DNA of 8,132 bases, taken from Gaiellasilicea sp051005735. GTDB taxonomy: Bacteria > Actinomycetota > Thermoleophilia > Gaiellales > Gaiellaceae. Position numbers and translations under genes: made by a program. The stretch lies in assembly GCA_051005735.1 (NCBI GenBank), contig JBPCJB010000048.1, positions 1 to 8,132 on the forward strand. Direction: 5' to 3'. This document shows, one piece after another, positions 1 through 6,634 of the stretch; the first letter of the stretch is position 1; each line of letters starts with the position of its first letter. Under the pieces are notes generated by a model. That model did not search any database, was not told where the DNA came from, and was given only the letters and a program-made list of their open reading frames with translations.

Positions 1-31
1 GCTCCTCGTCGTTGGCCGGGATTAGCTCCAC
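1..31 (-). CDS. Possible 5' end of a further operon gene (partial)
   Basis: After the TAG stop of the M24 gene the minus strand reads GGT GGT GGG AAC and then GTG. That GTG is followed by an open frame to the window edge, translating as (M)ELIPANDEE. A GGTGG-like purine stretch just upstream could act as a weak ribosome site. The frame is the same as that of the M24 gene, so the stop codon separates them. Only ten codons are visible, too few to assign a family or to prove that this is a gene. The tight spacing would fit the rest of the operon, but it could equally be untranslated sequence. Confidence 0.25.
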   Translation of the reverse strand, partial: MELIPANDEE

Positions 32-43
32 GTTCCCACCACC

Positions 44-1120
44 CTAGCCTGCGAAGATTTGCAGGGGCAGGCGCGAGAGCGGATCGCCTCCCGCTTCCGT
101 GACGAGCCACGTGTCCTGCATGTAGAGACATGCGCGCCCGTCGGCCGCGATCGCGTGCGGGTGCATCGAGAACACCATCCCCGCCGCGAGCTCGGTCTCG
201 ACGCCCTCGCCGAGCTTCGGGTGCTCGATCATCGTCATCCCGATCGAGTGGCCGGTGACGTGCCCGAGGTGGTAGCCCCGCGCCGTGAAGCCCTTCGAGA
301 CCGCGCGGTGGACGTCGCTCGCGGTCGCGCCGGGCCGCAGCGCCGTCCGGGCAGCCCCGTGGTACTCCTCGTAGGCCTCGAGCATCCGCAGCGTCTCGGT
401 GTCGGCCTTGCCGATCGCCCGGGAGACCTCGACCCAGTGCATCCCGGGCCCGGCGATCTCGAGCGACGGCACGACGAAGTCGCCGAGCACGGTCTCGGTC
501 TTCGCTATCGCGAACTCCGGGCCAACGAGAACCATGTTCATCGTCAGCCGCCCGCAGCCGCGCTCGACGAAGAGCTCCTCCGCCGGCGCCATCACCTCCG
601 CCGCAGTCTTCCCCGGCTCGTAGGCGGCGAGGAACGCGTCGAAGCCGTCCTCGTTGATCCGCACGCTCGCGCGCACCGACTCGAGCTCCGCCTCGCTCTT
701 CACGGCCCGCGCGAGGTCGAACTCGACGTCGAACGGGATGAGGTCTGCGCTTGCGTCGAGAGCGCGGAAGTCCCGCACGGTCATGATGTAGTCGAGCCCG
801 TAGACGCCGATCCGACCCCAGCCGTGGTCGCGCGCGGTCGCCGCGAGGTGCTCGCCGGGCCGGTCGTGGAAGACCTGCTCGAGCTGCGCCGTCCCGTGCT
901 CGCCCACGTAGCGCGCCTCGCTCGGGAAGACGATCTGCGGCTCGCCGTCGGCCGGCAGCAGCACGTAGGCGTAGCGGTGGACGATCTGGAAGGCCGAGAG
1001 GTAGGTCACCGACCCCTCGAAGCCGCTGTACTCGCTGCCTGCGACGATCAGGGCGTCGAGCTCGTGCTCGGCCATCGCCGCGCGGACGTTCGCGTGTCGC
1101 TGCTCTAGCTCTCGATCCAC
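44..1120 (-). CDS. M24 family (Xaa-Pro peptidase/creatinase-like) protein with degenerate metal site
   Basis: This is a 358-residue protein with the two-domain layout of prolidase/creatinase proteins. Residues 1-135 form a creatinase-N-like domain (ALIVAGSEYSGFEGSVTYLS near 23-42). Residues 140-350 form a pita-bread catalytic domain, with KSEAEL at 141 and GHSIGMTMIEHP at 290-301. In active M24 peptidases the metal is held by Asp, Asp, His, Glu, Glu. Here the matching segments read LEIAG (E221), WVEVSR (E231), GHSIG (H291), SMHP (H320 in place of Glu) and YMQD (Q335 in place of Glu). The His that creatinase uses for catalysis also appears to be missing. Ordinary metallopeptidase activity is therefore doubtful; another C-N or lyase reaction is possible. 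The start is GTG at 1120, with GGAG five bases upstream and a 16-nt overlap with the preceding reductase gene. The fold is secure, the reaction unknown. Confidence 0.85.
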   Translation of the reverse strand: MDRELEQRHANVRAAMAEHELDALIVAGSEYSGFEGSVTYLSAFQIVHRYAYVLLPADGEPQIVFPSEARYVGEHGTAQLEQVFHDRPGEHLAATARDHGWGRIGVYGLDYIMTVRDFRALDASADLIPFDVEFDLARAVKSEAELESVRASVRINEDGFDAFLAAYEPGKTAAEVMAPAEELFVERGCGRLTMNMVLVGPEFAIAKTETVLGDFVVPSLEIAGPGMHWVEVSRAIGKADTETLRMLEAYEEYHGAARTALRPGATASDVHRAVSKGFTARGYHLGHVTGHSIGMTMIEHPKLGEGVETELAAGMVFSMHPHAIAADGRACLYMQDTWLVTEAGGDPLSRLPLQIFAG

Positions 1121-2031
1121 GAGTGCTCCATTCCCTTGATCAGGGCCACGATGGCCTCGTTGAGCGGGGTCGCGACTCCGTGCTCGTGCCCGACGCGGAC
1201 GATCCCGCCATTCAGATAGTCGACCTCGGTCTGCCGGCGCGCCTCCACGTCCTGGAGCATGCTCGCCCTGTGCCCGTAGGCCACATCCGGCCGGGCGGCG
1301 TGGTCGATCAGCTCCTCGGGGTCGGCGTCGAGCTCGATCCCCTGCGCGGCCGCAACCGCCTTGCCCTCGTCGACGAGAGCGGTCACGAGCTCGCGCAGCG
1401 GCGGCAGCTCGCAGACCCGGCCGTGGGTGAGACCGGTGAGCGCGCCGACAGGATTCGTGGAGGCGTTGAAGATCACCTTCCGCCACTGAGCGCCGCGCGC
1501 GTCGGCGACGGCCTCCGAGGGCATCCCGCCGCGCGTGCAGGCGTCCGCGAGCTGCTCGATCGCCGCTGCGGGCGCCGGCCGCGGCTCGAAGGGACCGAAG
1601 GTCGTGCCGCCCTTGACGTCCCACTGGACGACGCCGGGCTCGAGGATCTTGCCCGCCGGGAAGGTCGTCCCCCGGACCACGCGCTCGACGTGTGCGGCGA
1701 TCGTCTCCTCGTTGCCGACCCCGTTCTGCACACTGGCGACGCAGCCGTCGCGGAAGGCGTGGGCAGTGGCCGCGATCGCGGCGTCGGTGTGCATCGCCTT
1801 GGTGGCGACGAGGCCGAAGTCGCACGGAGGGAGCTCGGCTGCGTCGGTGGTCGCCCGGATCCCGATTCCGTGCGCCTCCCCCGCTCCCACGAGCTTCAGA
1901 CCGCGCTCATTGATCGCCGCGACGTGTGCCGCTGCGAGGTCGTAGGCCCACACCTCGACGTCTTCCAGTCCCACGAGATTGGCGGCGAAGAGCGAGCCGA
2001 CAGCCCCGCAGCCGACGATGCAGATCCTCAC
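1105..2031 (-). CDS. Ketopantoate reductase family protein (ApbA/PanE-like), second copy
   Basis: This is a 308-residue NAD(P)-dependent reductase of the 2-dehydropantoate 2-reductase superfamily. The N-terminal Rossmann fold starts at once with ICIVGCGAVGS (GxGxxG at 7-12). QNG at 102-104 gives the family Asn103. The C-terminal helical domain carries QWRKVIFNASTNPVGAL (182-198) with Lys185, Asn189 and Asn193, and SMLQDVEARRQTEVDYLNGG (257-276) with Ser257 and Glu269. All the PanE catalytic positions I can identify are present. The residue after the second beta strand is acidic (WAYD, Asp31), which in Rossmann folds usually favours NAD over NADP. The start is GTG at 2031, in a GTGA overlap with the LivM stop and with GGAGG five bases upstream. 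Its place between a permease and an M24 gene argues against housekeeping pantothenate synthesis; substrate unknown. Confidence 0.88.
   Translation of the reverse strand: MRICIVGCGAVGSLFAANLVGLEDVEVWAYDLAAAHVAAINERGLKLVGAGEAHGIGIRATTDAAELPPCDFGLVATKAMHTDAAIAATAHAFRDGCVASVQNGVGNEETIAAHVERVVRGTTFPAGKILEPGVVQWDVKGGTTFGPFEPRPAPAAAIEQLADACTRGGMPSEAVADARGAQWRKVIFNASTNPVGALTGLTHGRVCELPPLRELVTALVDEGKAVAAAQGIELDADPEELIDHAARPDVAYGHRASMLQDVEARRQTEVDYLNGGIVRVGHEHGVATPLNEAIVALIKGMEHSWIES
1126..1129 (-). promoter_or_regulatory. Ribosome-binding site for the M24-family gene
   Basis: GGAG lies five bases before the GTG at 1120, within the last codons of the second KPR gene. It supports the GTG start, which gives a normal creatinase-N domain; the next in-frame Met (codon 16) would cut into that domain. 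Confidence 0.55.
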
Positions 2032-3026
2032 GCCGGCCTCCGACGAAGAGTCAGCTCGCGCCCGCCCGTGAGCCCCGAGGGCCGCAGGATCAGTACGAGC
2101 GCCATCAGCGCGCCGACGACGACGAGTCTGCTCCCGGTGGGGAGATCCGGCCCGAACGAGCCCTCCTCCGCCTTTCCGAGGACGGAGTCGAGCCCGCTCA
2201 CCGCGAGCGCGCCGAGTACGGCGCCCCAGAGGCTCGTCAGCCCGCCGACGACGAGCATCGCGAGCGTGATGAACGTCAGCTCCAGATAGACCTGCTCCGT
2301 CGTGATCGAGCCGAGCATGTGCACGTAGAGCCCGCCCGCGAAGCCGCAGAGCGCGCCCGAGAGCGTGAAGGCCCAGAGCCGCTGAGCGTGGATCCCGATC
2401 CCGACCGCCTGCGCCGCCGCGGGATCCTCGCGCGTCGCCCGCAAGAGTCGGCCCAGCCGGCTGCGCTGGTACCCGAAGGCGACGACGAGCACGAGCAGCG
2501 CGCCGAGCGTCGCCTGAAGCGCGCCCGTCGTCTCCGGGACGAGCGAGAGCGTGGTCGCGCCGGGCCCGATCTTCGTCCACTCGCGAAGCAGGTTGTGAGT
2601 GATCTCGAGCACGGCGAACGTGGCGATCCCGGCGGCGAGCCCGGAGAGGCGCATCAGCGGCAGCCCGACGACGAGAGCGAGGACGCCGCCGACGGCCGCC
2701 GCCACGACCAGTGAGGTCGTGCTCCCGACCGTGTGATCGCGGAGGAACGGGAAGAGATCGGGCAGGATCCCGGTCTTCGACTCGAGCGGCACCGTCAGCA
2801 CGCCCGCCGCGAACGCGCCCACTGCCACGAAGCTGATCTGGCCGAACGAGAGCACCCCCGAGTTGCCGACGAAGACATAGATGCCGACGACGACCGCGAC
2901 CGAGACGAGCGCGTTCAGGAAGTAGATCTCGTTCGCGCGCGAGACGAGCGTCGCCAGGAATCCGACGACGGCGATCACGACGGCAGGACCGAGCAGCTGA
3001 ACCGCGGGGGCGAGTCGCCGCGTCAT
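2028..3026 (-). CDS. livM: Branched-chain amino acid-type ABC transporter permease (LivM family)
   Basis: This is a 332-residue polytopic inner-membrane protein, with roughly nine or ten hydrophobic segments spread from about residue 11 to 316. LivM hallmarks are present: GNSGVLSFGQISFVAVGAF at 54-72, a cytoplasmic coupling loop RATREDPAAAQAVGIGIHAQ at 196-215 that should contact the ATPases, VGGLTSLWGAVLGA at 260-273, and the C-terminal LILRPSGL. Its length is normal for the family. With the LivH-type partner it should form the membrane channel of the importer. The start is ATG at 3026, overlapping the LivH stop as ATGA, with GGAG five bases upstream; the open frame extends far upstream, but that part is the shadow of livH. 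The symbol denotes the family; the transported compound need not be an amino acid. Confidence 0.93.
   Translation of the reverse strand: MTRRLAPAVQLLGPAVVIAVVGFLATLVSRANEIYFLNALVSVAVVVGIYVFVGNSGVLSFGQISFVAVGAFAAGVLTVPLESKTGILPDLFPFLRDHTVGSTTSLVVAAAVGGVLALVVGLPLMRLSGLAAGIATFAVLEITHNLLREWTKIGPGATTLSLVPETTGALQATLGALLVLVVAFGYQRSRLGRLLRATREDPAAAQAVGIGIHAQRLWAFTLSGALCGFAGGLYVHMLGSITTEQVYLELTFITLAMLVVGGLTSLWGAVLGALAVSGLDSVLGKAEEGSFGPDLPTGSRLVVVGALMALVLILRPSGLTGGRELTLRRRPA
2037..2041 (-). promoter_or_regulatory. Ribosome-binding site deciding the GTG start of the second KPR gene
   Basis: GGAGG lies five bases before the GTG at 2031. Together with the GTGA overlap and the Rossmann motif beginning at codon 3, it fixes the start well inside a much longer open frame that runs back over livM. 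Confidence 0.7.
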
Positions 3027-3934
3027 ACTCGCTCCACGAGCGCCCCGCGGCCGCGCGCGAAGAGCCCCGCCGGCCTCAGGATCAGGACGAGGATCACGAG
3101 CGCGAAGACCGCGGAAGGCAGGAAGACGGTCTGCTCGGTCGGGAGGGCGCCGTTGATCACGCCGGTCGCGAAGCCGATCGAGAAACCGCCGAGCGTCGCG
3201 GTCCAGAGCCGGTCGATCCCGCCGACGACGACGCCGACGAGCACCACGATCGTGTCCTTGAGCGCGAAGTCGGGCGAGACCAGCGGATTCTGGACGGTCA
3301 GGATCACGGCGACTGCTCCGGCGAGAATGCCGGAGAGCACGACCGCGAACGCGATCACTCGGTCGGCGCGCACGCCGAGCAGGCGCGCCGTCCGGAAGTC
3401 GGCCGCCGCAGCTCGCATCTGCAGGCCGATCGTCGTCCGGCCGAGGAGGAGCGCGAGCAACCCGAGTGCGACGATCGCCACGCCGACCGCGACGAGAGTC
3501 ACCTTGCGCACGTCGACGCCGGCGAGCGTGATCGCCTGCCCGAGCGGCGCGACCGACGACGCGGGCTCGCCGATCGTGTCGTCGCGGACGTCGACGATCA
3601 GCGCCACGCTCTGGAGGAGGAACGCGACGGCGAAGGTGGTCACGAGCATCACCGCCGGCGAGCTCGTACGAAGCGGCCGGAAGACGGCGCGCTCCATGAG
3701 CAGCGAGAGCGTGATCACGACCGCGAAGCACGCGGCGACGCTCCCGGCCACCGGCCACGTCGAGGTGAACGCGAGCGTGTACGCCCCGGCCATCACGAGC
3801 TGGCCGTAGGCGAAGTTGACGAGCCGGAGAACGCCGAAGACGAGGCCGATTCCGACGGCCATCAGCGCGTAGACGGCGCCGAGGCCGATAGCGTCGGCGA
3901 GCGTCTGGGCGTCGATGACGGCGAGGAGGCTCAT
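3023..3934 (-). CDS. livH: Branched-chain amino acid-type ABC transporter permease (LivH family)
   Basis: This is a 303-residue integral membrane protein with about eight hydrophobic segments. The family N-terminus is clear: IGLGAVYALMAVGIGLVFGV (16-35) followed by LRLVNFAYGQLVM (36-48), where many relatives have NFAHGE. The coupling loop, MRAAAADFRTARLLGVRADR at 173-192, is well conserved. A glycine-rich VVVGGIDRLWTATLGG (235-250) and the terminal ILRPAGLF (285-292) match LivH. It pairs with the LivM-type permease to form the translocation path. The start is ATG at 3934, in an ATGA overlap with the end of the LivF gene. No clear Shine-Dalgarno sequence is visible, so it probably depends on coupled translation. 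Identification as a LivH-family permease is firm; substrate specificity is not readable. Confidence 0.93.
   Translation of the reverse strand: MSLLAVIDAQTLADAIGLGAVYALMAVGIGLVFGVLRLVNFAYGQLVMAGAYTLAFTSTWPVAGSVAACFAVVITLSLLMERAVFRPLRTSSPAVMLVTTFAVAFLLQSVALIVDVRDDTIGEPASSVAPLGQAITLAGVDVRKVTLVAVGVAIVALGLLALLLGRTTIGLQMRAAAADFRTARLLGVRADRVIAFAVVLSGILAGAVAVILTVQNPLVSPDFALKDTIVVLVGVVVGGIDRLWTATLGGFSIGFATGVINGALPTEQTVFLPSAVFALVILVLILRPAGLFARGRGALVERV
3032..3035 (-). promoter_or_regulatory. Ribosome-binding site for the LivM-type permease
   Basis: GGAG lies five bases before the ATG at 3026. It supports that start over the long upstream extension of the same frame, which is antisense-like shadow coding over livH. 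Confidence 0.55.
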
Positions 3935-4650
3935 GACAGGTACGCGGCGATAATCCGCTCGGTGTCGTCCGCATCCGCCGGGGTCAGGATCATCCGCAGC
4001 TCGCCGTTTGCGAGCACGTAGGTGCGGTCGGCGAACGCGACTGTCCGCTGCGCTCGCTGCTCGACGAGCAGGACGCTGACCCCGCGCTCCCGGATCGCGG
4101 CGAGCGCTGCGAAGACGACGTCGACGATCGTCGGGGCAAGCCCGAGCGACGGCTCGTCGAGCAAGAGCACGTCGGGGCTCGCAACGAGCGCGCGGGCGAT
4201 CGCGAGCTGCTGCTGCTGGCCACCGGAGAGGGCGCCGGCCTGGCGGTTGCGCGAGTCGGCGAGGATCGGGAAGAGCTCGTAGACGGCGTCGAGAGCTGAC
4301 TCACCAGCTCCATCGCGACGGGCCGAGAGTCCCAGCCGTAGGTTGTCAGCGACGCTGAAGTCGCCGAAGATCCGCCGCCCCTCGGGCACGAGCGCGATCC
4401 CGGCGCGGGCCATGTCCTCGGGTCGGCCGGCGCGGAGCGCCCGCCCCTTGAGCCGGATCTCTCCGGCGCGGGGGGCGAGCATGCCCATGATCGCGTGCAG
4501 GGTCGTCGACTTGCCGGCGCCGTTCGGACCGATCAGGCCCACGATCTCGCGTTCGAAGAGGTGCAGATCGAGGCCGCGGACCGCGGCGACCGAGCCGTGG
4601 CGCACCTCGAGGCCGTCGAGCTCGAGGATCGTGTTCGCCGGCTCAGTCAT
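3931..4650 (-). CDS. livF: ABC transporter ATP-binding protein (LivF family)
   Basis: This is a 239-residue cytoplasmic ATPase. Motifs in order are Walker A GPNGAGKST (41-49), the LivF-typical VPEGRRIF (88-95) in the Q-loop region, the ABC signature LSGGQQQQL (141-149), Walker B VLLLDEP with the catalytic Glu (161-167), the D-loop SLGLAP (168-173), and VEQ (196-198) where other ABC ATPases carry the switch His. LivF proteins commonly have Gln there, so this is not a defect. Length and motif set are normal, and all nucleotide-binding elements appear intact. It should form a heterodimer with the LivG-type protein encoded just upstream and drive the LivH/LivM permease. Its ATG at 4650 lies inside the end of livG (8-nt overlap) and has only weak ribosome-site complementarity, which suggests coupled translation. 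Confidence 0.94.
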   Translation of the reverse strand: MTEPANTILELDGLEVRHGSVAAVRGLDLHLFEREIVGLIGPNGAGKSTTLHAIMGMLAPRAGEIRLKGRALRAGRPEDMARAGIALVPEGRRIFGDFSVADNLRLGLSARRDGAGESALDAVYELFPILADSRNRQAGALSGGQQQQLAIARALVASPDVLLLDEPSLGLAPTIVDVVFAALAAIRERGVSVLLVEQRAQRTVAFADRTYVLANGELRMILTPADADDTERIIAAYLS

Positions 4651-5428
4651 CGGCCGCCGCAGCGGTCTCGCCGAGATAGGCCGCCGTCACGTCGAGGTTC
4701 GCGCGGATCTCGGCCGGCGTTCCCTCGGCGAGCGTACGGCCCTGGTCGAGCACGTGGATGCGGTCGCAGACCTCCATCACGAGTCCGATGTTGTGGTCGA
4801 TCAGGAGCACGCCCGCCTCGTGGTCGTCGCGCACGGTCCGCACGACGGCGGCGAACTCGGGCACCTCCGCCTCGGGGAGTCCGGCCGCAGGCTCGTCGAG
4901 GAGCACGAAACGCGGCTCGGTCGCAAGCGCTCGCGCAACGCCGAGCCTGCGCTCGTCCCCGTGGGCCAGCGAACGGGCCGGAGCCTCAGCCCGATCGCCG
5001 AGTCCGAGCAGGTCGAGGAGCTCCTCGCCCCGCCGGCGCGCTACCCGAGGTCCCGCGCCAACGCCGAGCGCCGCCACCTCCACGTTCTCCCGGACGGTCA
5101 GCTCGCGGAAGGAGCGGCTGTGCTGAAAGGTTCGAGCGATCCCCTCTCGACCTCGCCGCCGGGGGCTCCAGCCGCTGACGTCGAGATCGCCGAGCTCAAC
5201 CCGCCCGGCCGTCGGCGCGTCGAAGCCGGAGAGCACGTTGACGAGCGTCGACTTGCCTGCCCCGTTCGGGCCGATCAGGCCGACGACCTCGTGTCGGTGC
5301 AACTCGAGCGAGACGTCGTCGAGCGCCTGCACGCCCACGAACGAGCGCGACACGGAGGAGGCCCGGAGCGTTCCGGGCCTCCTCTCGGTCGGTGAGTCGA
5401 CGACGTCGGCTGCGGCGGAGTCGGTCAA
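4643..5428 (-). CDS. livG: ABC transporter ATP-binding protein (LivG family)
   Basis: This is a 261-residue cytoplasmic ATPase. Walker A is GPNGAGKST (53-61), the Q-loop RTFQHSRSF (99-107), and the signature a LivG-like LAHGDERRL (154-162) rather than LSGGQ. Walker B is FVLLDEP (174-180) and the switch histidine lies in DHN (211-213). The family domain starts near residue 20 (TLRASSVSRSFVGVQALDDV), so the first 19 residues are an extra low-complexity tail. The called start is TTG at 5428, three bases after the stop of the binding-protein gene; the AAGGA before it is too close to be a good ribosome site, so the exact start is uncertain. The next in-frame candidate, GTG at 5353, would remove the first beta strand. 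A strong hairpin covers codons 15-25. It should pair with the LivF-type ATPase. Confidence 0.9.
   Translation of the reverse strand: MTDSAAADVVDSPTERRPGTLRASSVSRSFVGVQALDDVSLELHRHEVVGLIGPNGAGKSTLVNVLSGFDAPTAGRVELGDLDVSGWSPRRRGREGIARTFQHSRSFRELTVRENVEVAALGVGAGPRVARRRGEELLDLLGLGDRAEAPARSLAHGDERRLGVARALATEPRFVLLDEPAAGLPEAEVPEFAAVVRTVRDDHEAGVLLIDHNIGLVMEVCDRIHVLDQGRTLAEGTPAEIRANLDVTAAYLGETAAAADD
5355..5384 (-). repeat. Perfect 13-bp inverted repeat (hairpin) inside the start of livG
   Basis: The arms at 5355-5367 and 5372-5384 are exact reverse complements around a 4-base loop; on the plus strand the left arm is GAGGAGGCCCGGA and the loop GCGT. Nine of the thirteen pairs are G-C. On the mRNA the stem starts about 44 bases after the first base of the livG start codon and about 48 bases after the binding-protein stop codon. 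The 5' arm carries AGGAGG and the 3' arm CCTCCT. No T-run follows on either strand, so it is not a standard intrinsic terminator. It could stabilise the upstream message, slow ribosomes, or mask a site. Confidence 0.75.
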
Positions 5429-5431
5429 TCC

Positions 5432-6634
5432 TTAGATGTTCGGGACGACCTTCGCCCTCACCGAGCCGACATAGCTCGGCTTGTTGTTCTGGATCTTAAT
5501 CACGCGGTACTGCCGCCCGAAGACACTGTGGAAGCGCTTCGAGAAGTTGATCTCGCCGCCGATCGCGGGCACGCGGCGGAAGAGCTCCAGCCGTTGCGCC
5601 AGCTTGGCGCCGTCGGTCGAGCCCGCTCTCCGGATCGCCGTGGCGACTCCGTCGACCGCAGCCGCGCCGGTGACGAAGCCGCCGGTCGCCGGCGCTGCGC
5701 CGGCCCTCCTCAGCTGGGCGATCAGGTTGCGAACCGCCTTATTCGGGTCGTCGCCGAAGACCGACGCGTACGTGACCGCGTAGTACTCGGTCACCGCCGG
5801 GCTCTTCGGGTTCCAGTAGGTGCCGTCGCCGGCCCACGAGTTGAGGATCGGCGTCTTGTTCCCGAGCGACCGGAGCCCCGACACGAACGCCGGCAGCTCG
5901 CCGAAGGCGGTTGACGTGACGTAGACGTCGGCGTCGGCGCCATTTAGACGGCTGACCGCGGCGTTGACGTTGTTCGCGCCCGTCGCGTAGCTCTCCTTGG
6001 CGACGATCCTGCCGCCGAGCTGCGTGAACCGCTTCTCGAACGCGGCGGTGACATTCTTGAAGTAGACGATCACCGTGTTCGTCCCGATTCCGGCCGTGCG
6101 CCAGCCCTTGCGCCAGGCGAACTCAGCCATCGCGGAGCCTTCGTCCTGGGCGACGTTGCCGAAGCTGAACGCGAGCTTGCCCTTGGCCCCGAAGCGCTTT
6201 GGCCCCATCTGGTCGGTGCCGATGCAGGCGGCCACCGCGAGCTTCCCACGGTTGATCGCCTCCTGCACCACGGGGGTCGCGAAGTCTACATCGCAGGTCG
6301 TAAAGATCACGTGCGCCCCGGTCCCGAGCAGGCTGCGCGCACACGCCTTCGCCCTCGCCGGGTTGTTGTTCTGCGTGTCGCAGACGTTGATCTGAAGGTT
6401 GCGCCCGAGCACGCCGCCCTTCGCGTTGATCGCCCGGACCTGGATCCGGGCAGCCGCGAGCGCCGGGTTGTCGAACGGGGCCATGTTCCCCTTGCTGTCG
6501 AAGGCCCAACCGATGATGATCGGCGCCTGCACCTTCGTCGCGCCGCCGCCGACCGTCGTTCCGACTGCCGCGACCGCAACCGCGGCGAGGAGGAGCGCGA
6601 CACCAGCCGCGCTCCATCGCTTCCTTGCTGTCAT
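5432..6634 (-). CDS. Branched-chain amino acid-type ABC transporter substrate-binding protein (LivK/Peripla_BP_6 type)
   Basis: This is a 400-residue exported protein. The N-terminus MTARKRW is followed by a hydrophobic stretch (about 9-28) rich in Ala/Val/Leu, then a Gly/Thr linker and the mature domain from about IIIGWAFDSKG (39-49). There is no cysteine near the signal end, hence no lipobox; cleavage near residues 29-37 or retention as an anchor are both possible. The mature part has the type I periplasmic-binding fold: ALAAARIQVRAINAKGGVLG (58-77), as in the family's 'NAxGGvlGr' motif, and a second lobe from about 180. Four cysteines (85, 98, 114, 137) could form disulfides. It should capture the substrate for the downstream LivGFHM-type importer. 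The start at 6634 is in an ATGA overlap with the reductase stop and has AAAGGGAGG upstream; an in-frame ATG at 6661 also has a good ribosome site and would add nine residues. Confidence 0.92.
   Translation of the reverse strand: MTARKRWSAAGVALLLAAVAVAAVGTTVGGGATKVQAPIIIGWAFDSKGNMAPFDNPALAAARIQVRAINAKGGVLGRNLQINVCDTQNNNPARAKACARSLLGTGAHVIFTTCDVDFATPVVQEAINRGKLAVAACIGTDQMGPKRFGAKGKLAFSFGNVAQDEGSAMAEFAWRKGWRTAGIGTNTVIVYFKNVTAAFEKRFTQLGGRIVAKESYATGANNVNAAVSRLNGADADVYVTSTAFGELPAFVSGLRSLGNKTPILNSWAGDGTYWNPKSPAVTEYYAVTYASVFGDDPNKAVRNLIAQLRRAGAAPATGGFVTGAAAVDGVATAIRRAGSTDGAKLAQRLELFRRVPAIGGEINFSKRFHSVFGRQYRVIKIQNNKPSYVGSVRAKVVPNI

Noticed and set aside
1..43. Terminator or promoter in the left-edge non-coding stretch
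   Set aside because: No stem with T-run and no recognisable -10/-35 pair was seen in the 43 bases; at most a weak start of another gene is present.
59..1108. Long plus-strand open frame opposite the M24 gene (and similar ones at 1123-2289, 2733-3809, 4343-5395 and 6700-7800)
   Set aside because: These are antisense shadows expected in high-G+C coding DNA. Their translations are Arg/Ala/Asp-rich with no recognisable motifs, while the minus strand carries clear families across the same bases.
44..1120. Calling the M24 protein a creatinase or proline dipeptidase
   Set aside because: Neither the creatinase catalytic residues nor the full dipeptidase metal ligand set is present, so only the fold is claimed.
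2028..3974. Very long minus-strand open frames reaching upstream of real starts (for example 648, 593, 533 and 491 codons)
   Set aside because: Only the downstream parts match protein families. The upstream parts are out-of-frame readings of the preceding genes, and well-placed starts with ribosome sites or stop overlaps exist inside. They are not fusions.
4055..4063. Missing switch histidine in LivF (VEQ)
   Set aside because: Gln at this place is usual in LivF-type ATPases, so it is not evidence of inactivation.
4939..4967. Defective ABC signature in LivG (LAHGDERRL instead of LSGGQ)
   Set aside because: LivG-family ATPases normally have a non-LSGGQ signature of the form L-x-[YH]-G-x-x-R-R-L, so this is within family variation.
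5355..5384. Hairpin as an intrinsic terminator
   Set aside because: No T-run follows the stem on either strand, and the stem lies within coding sequence of a continuing operon.
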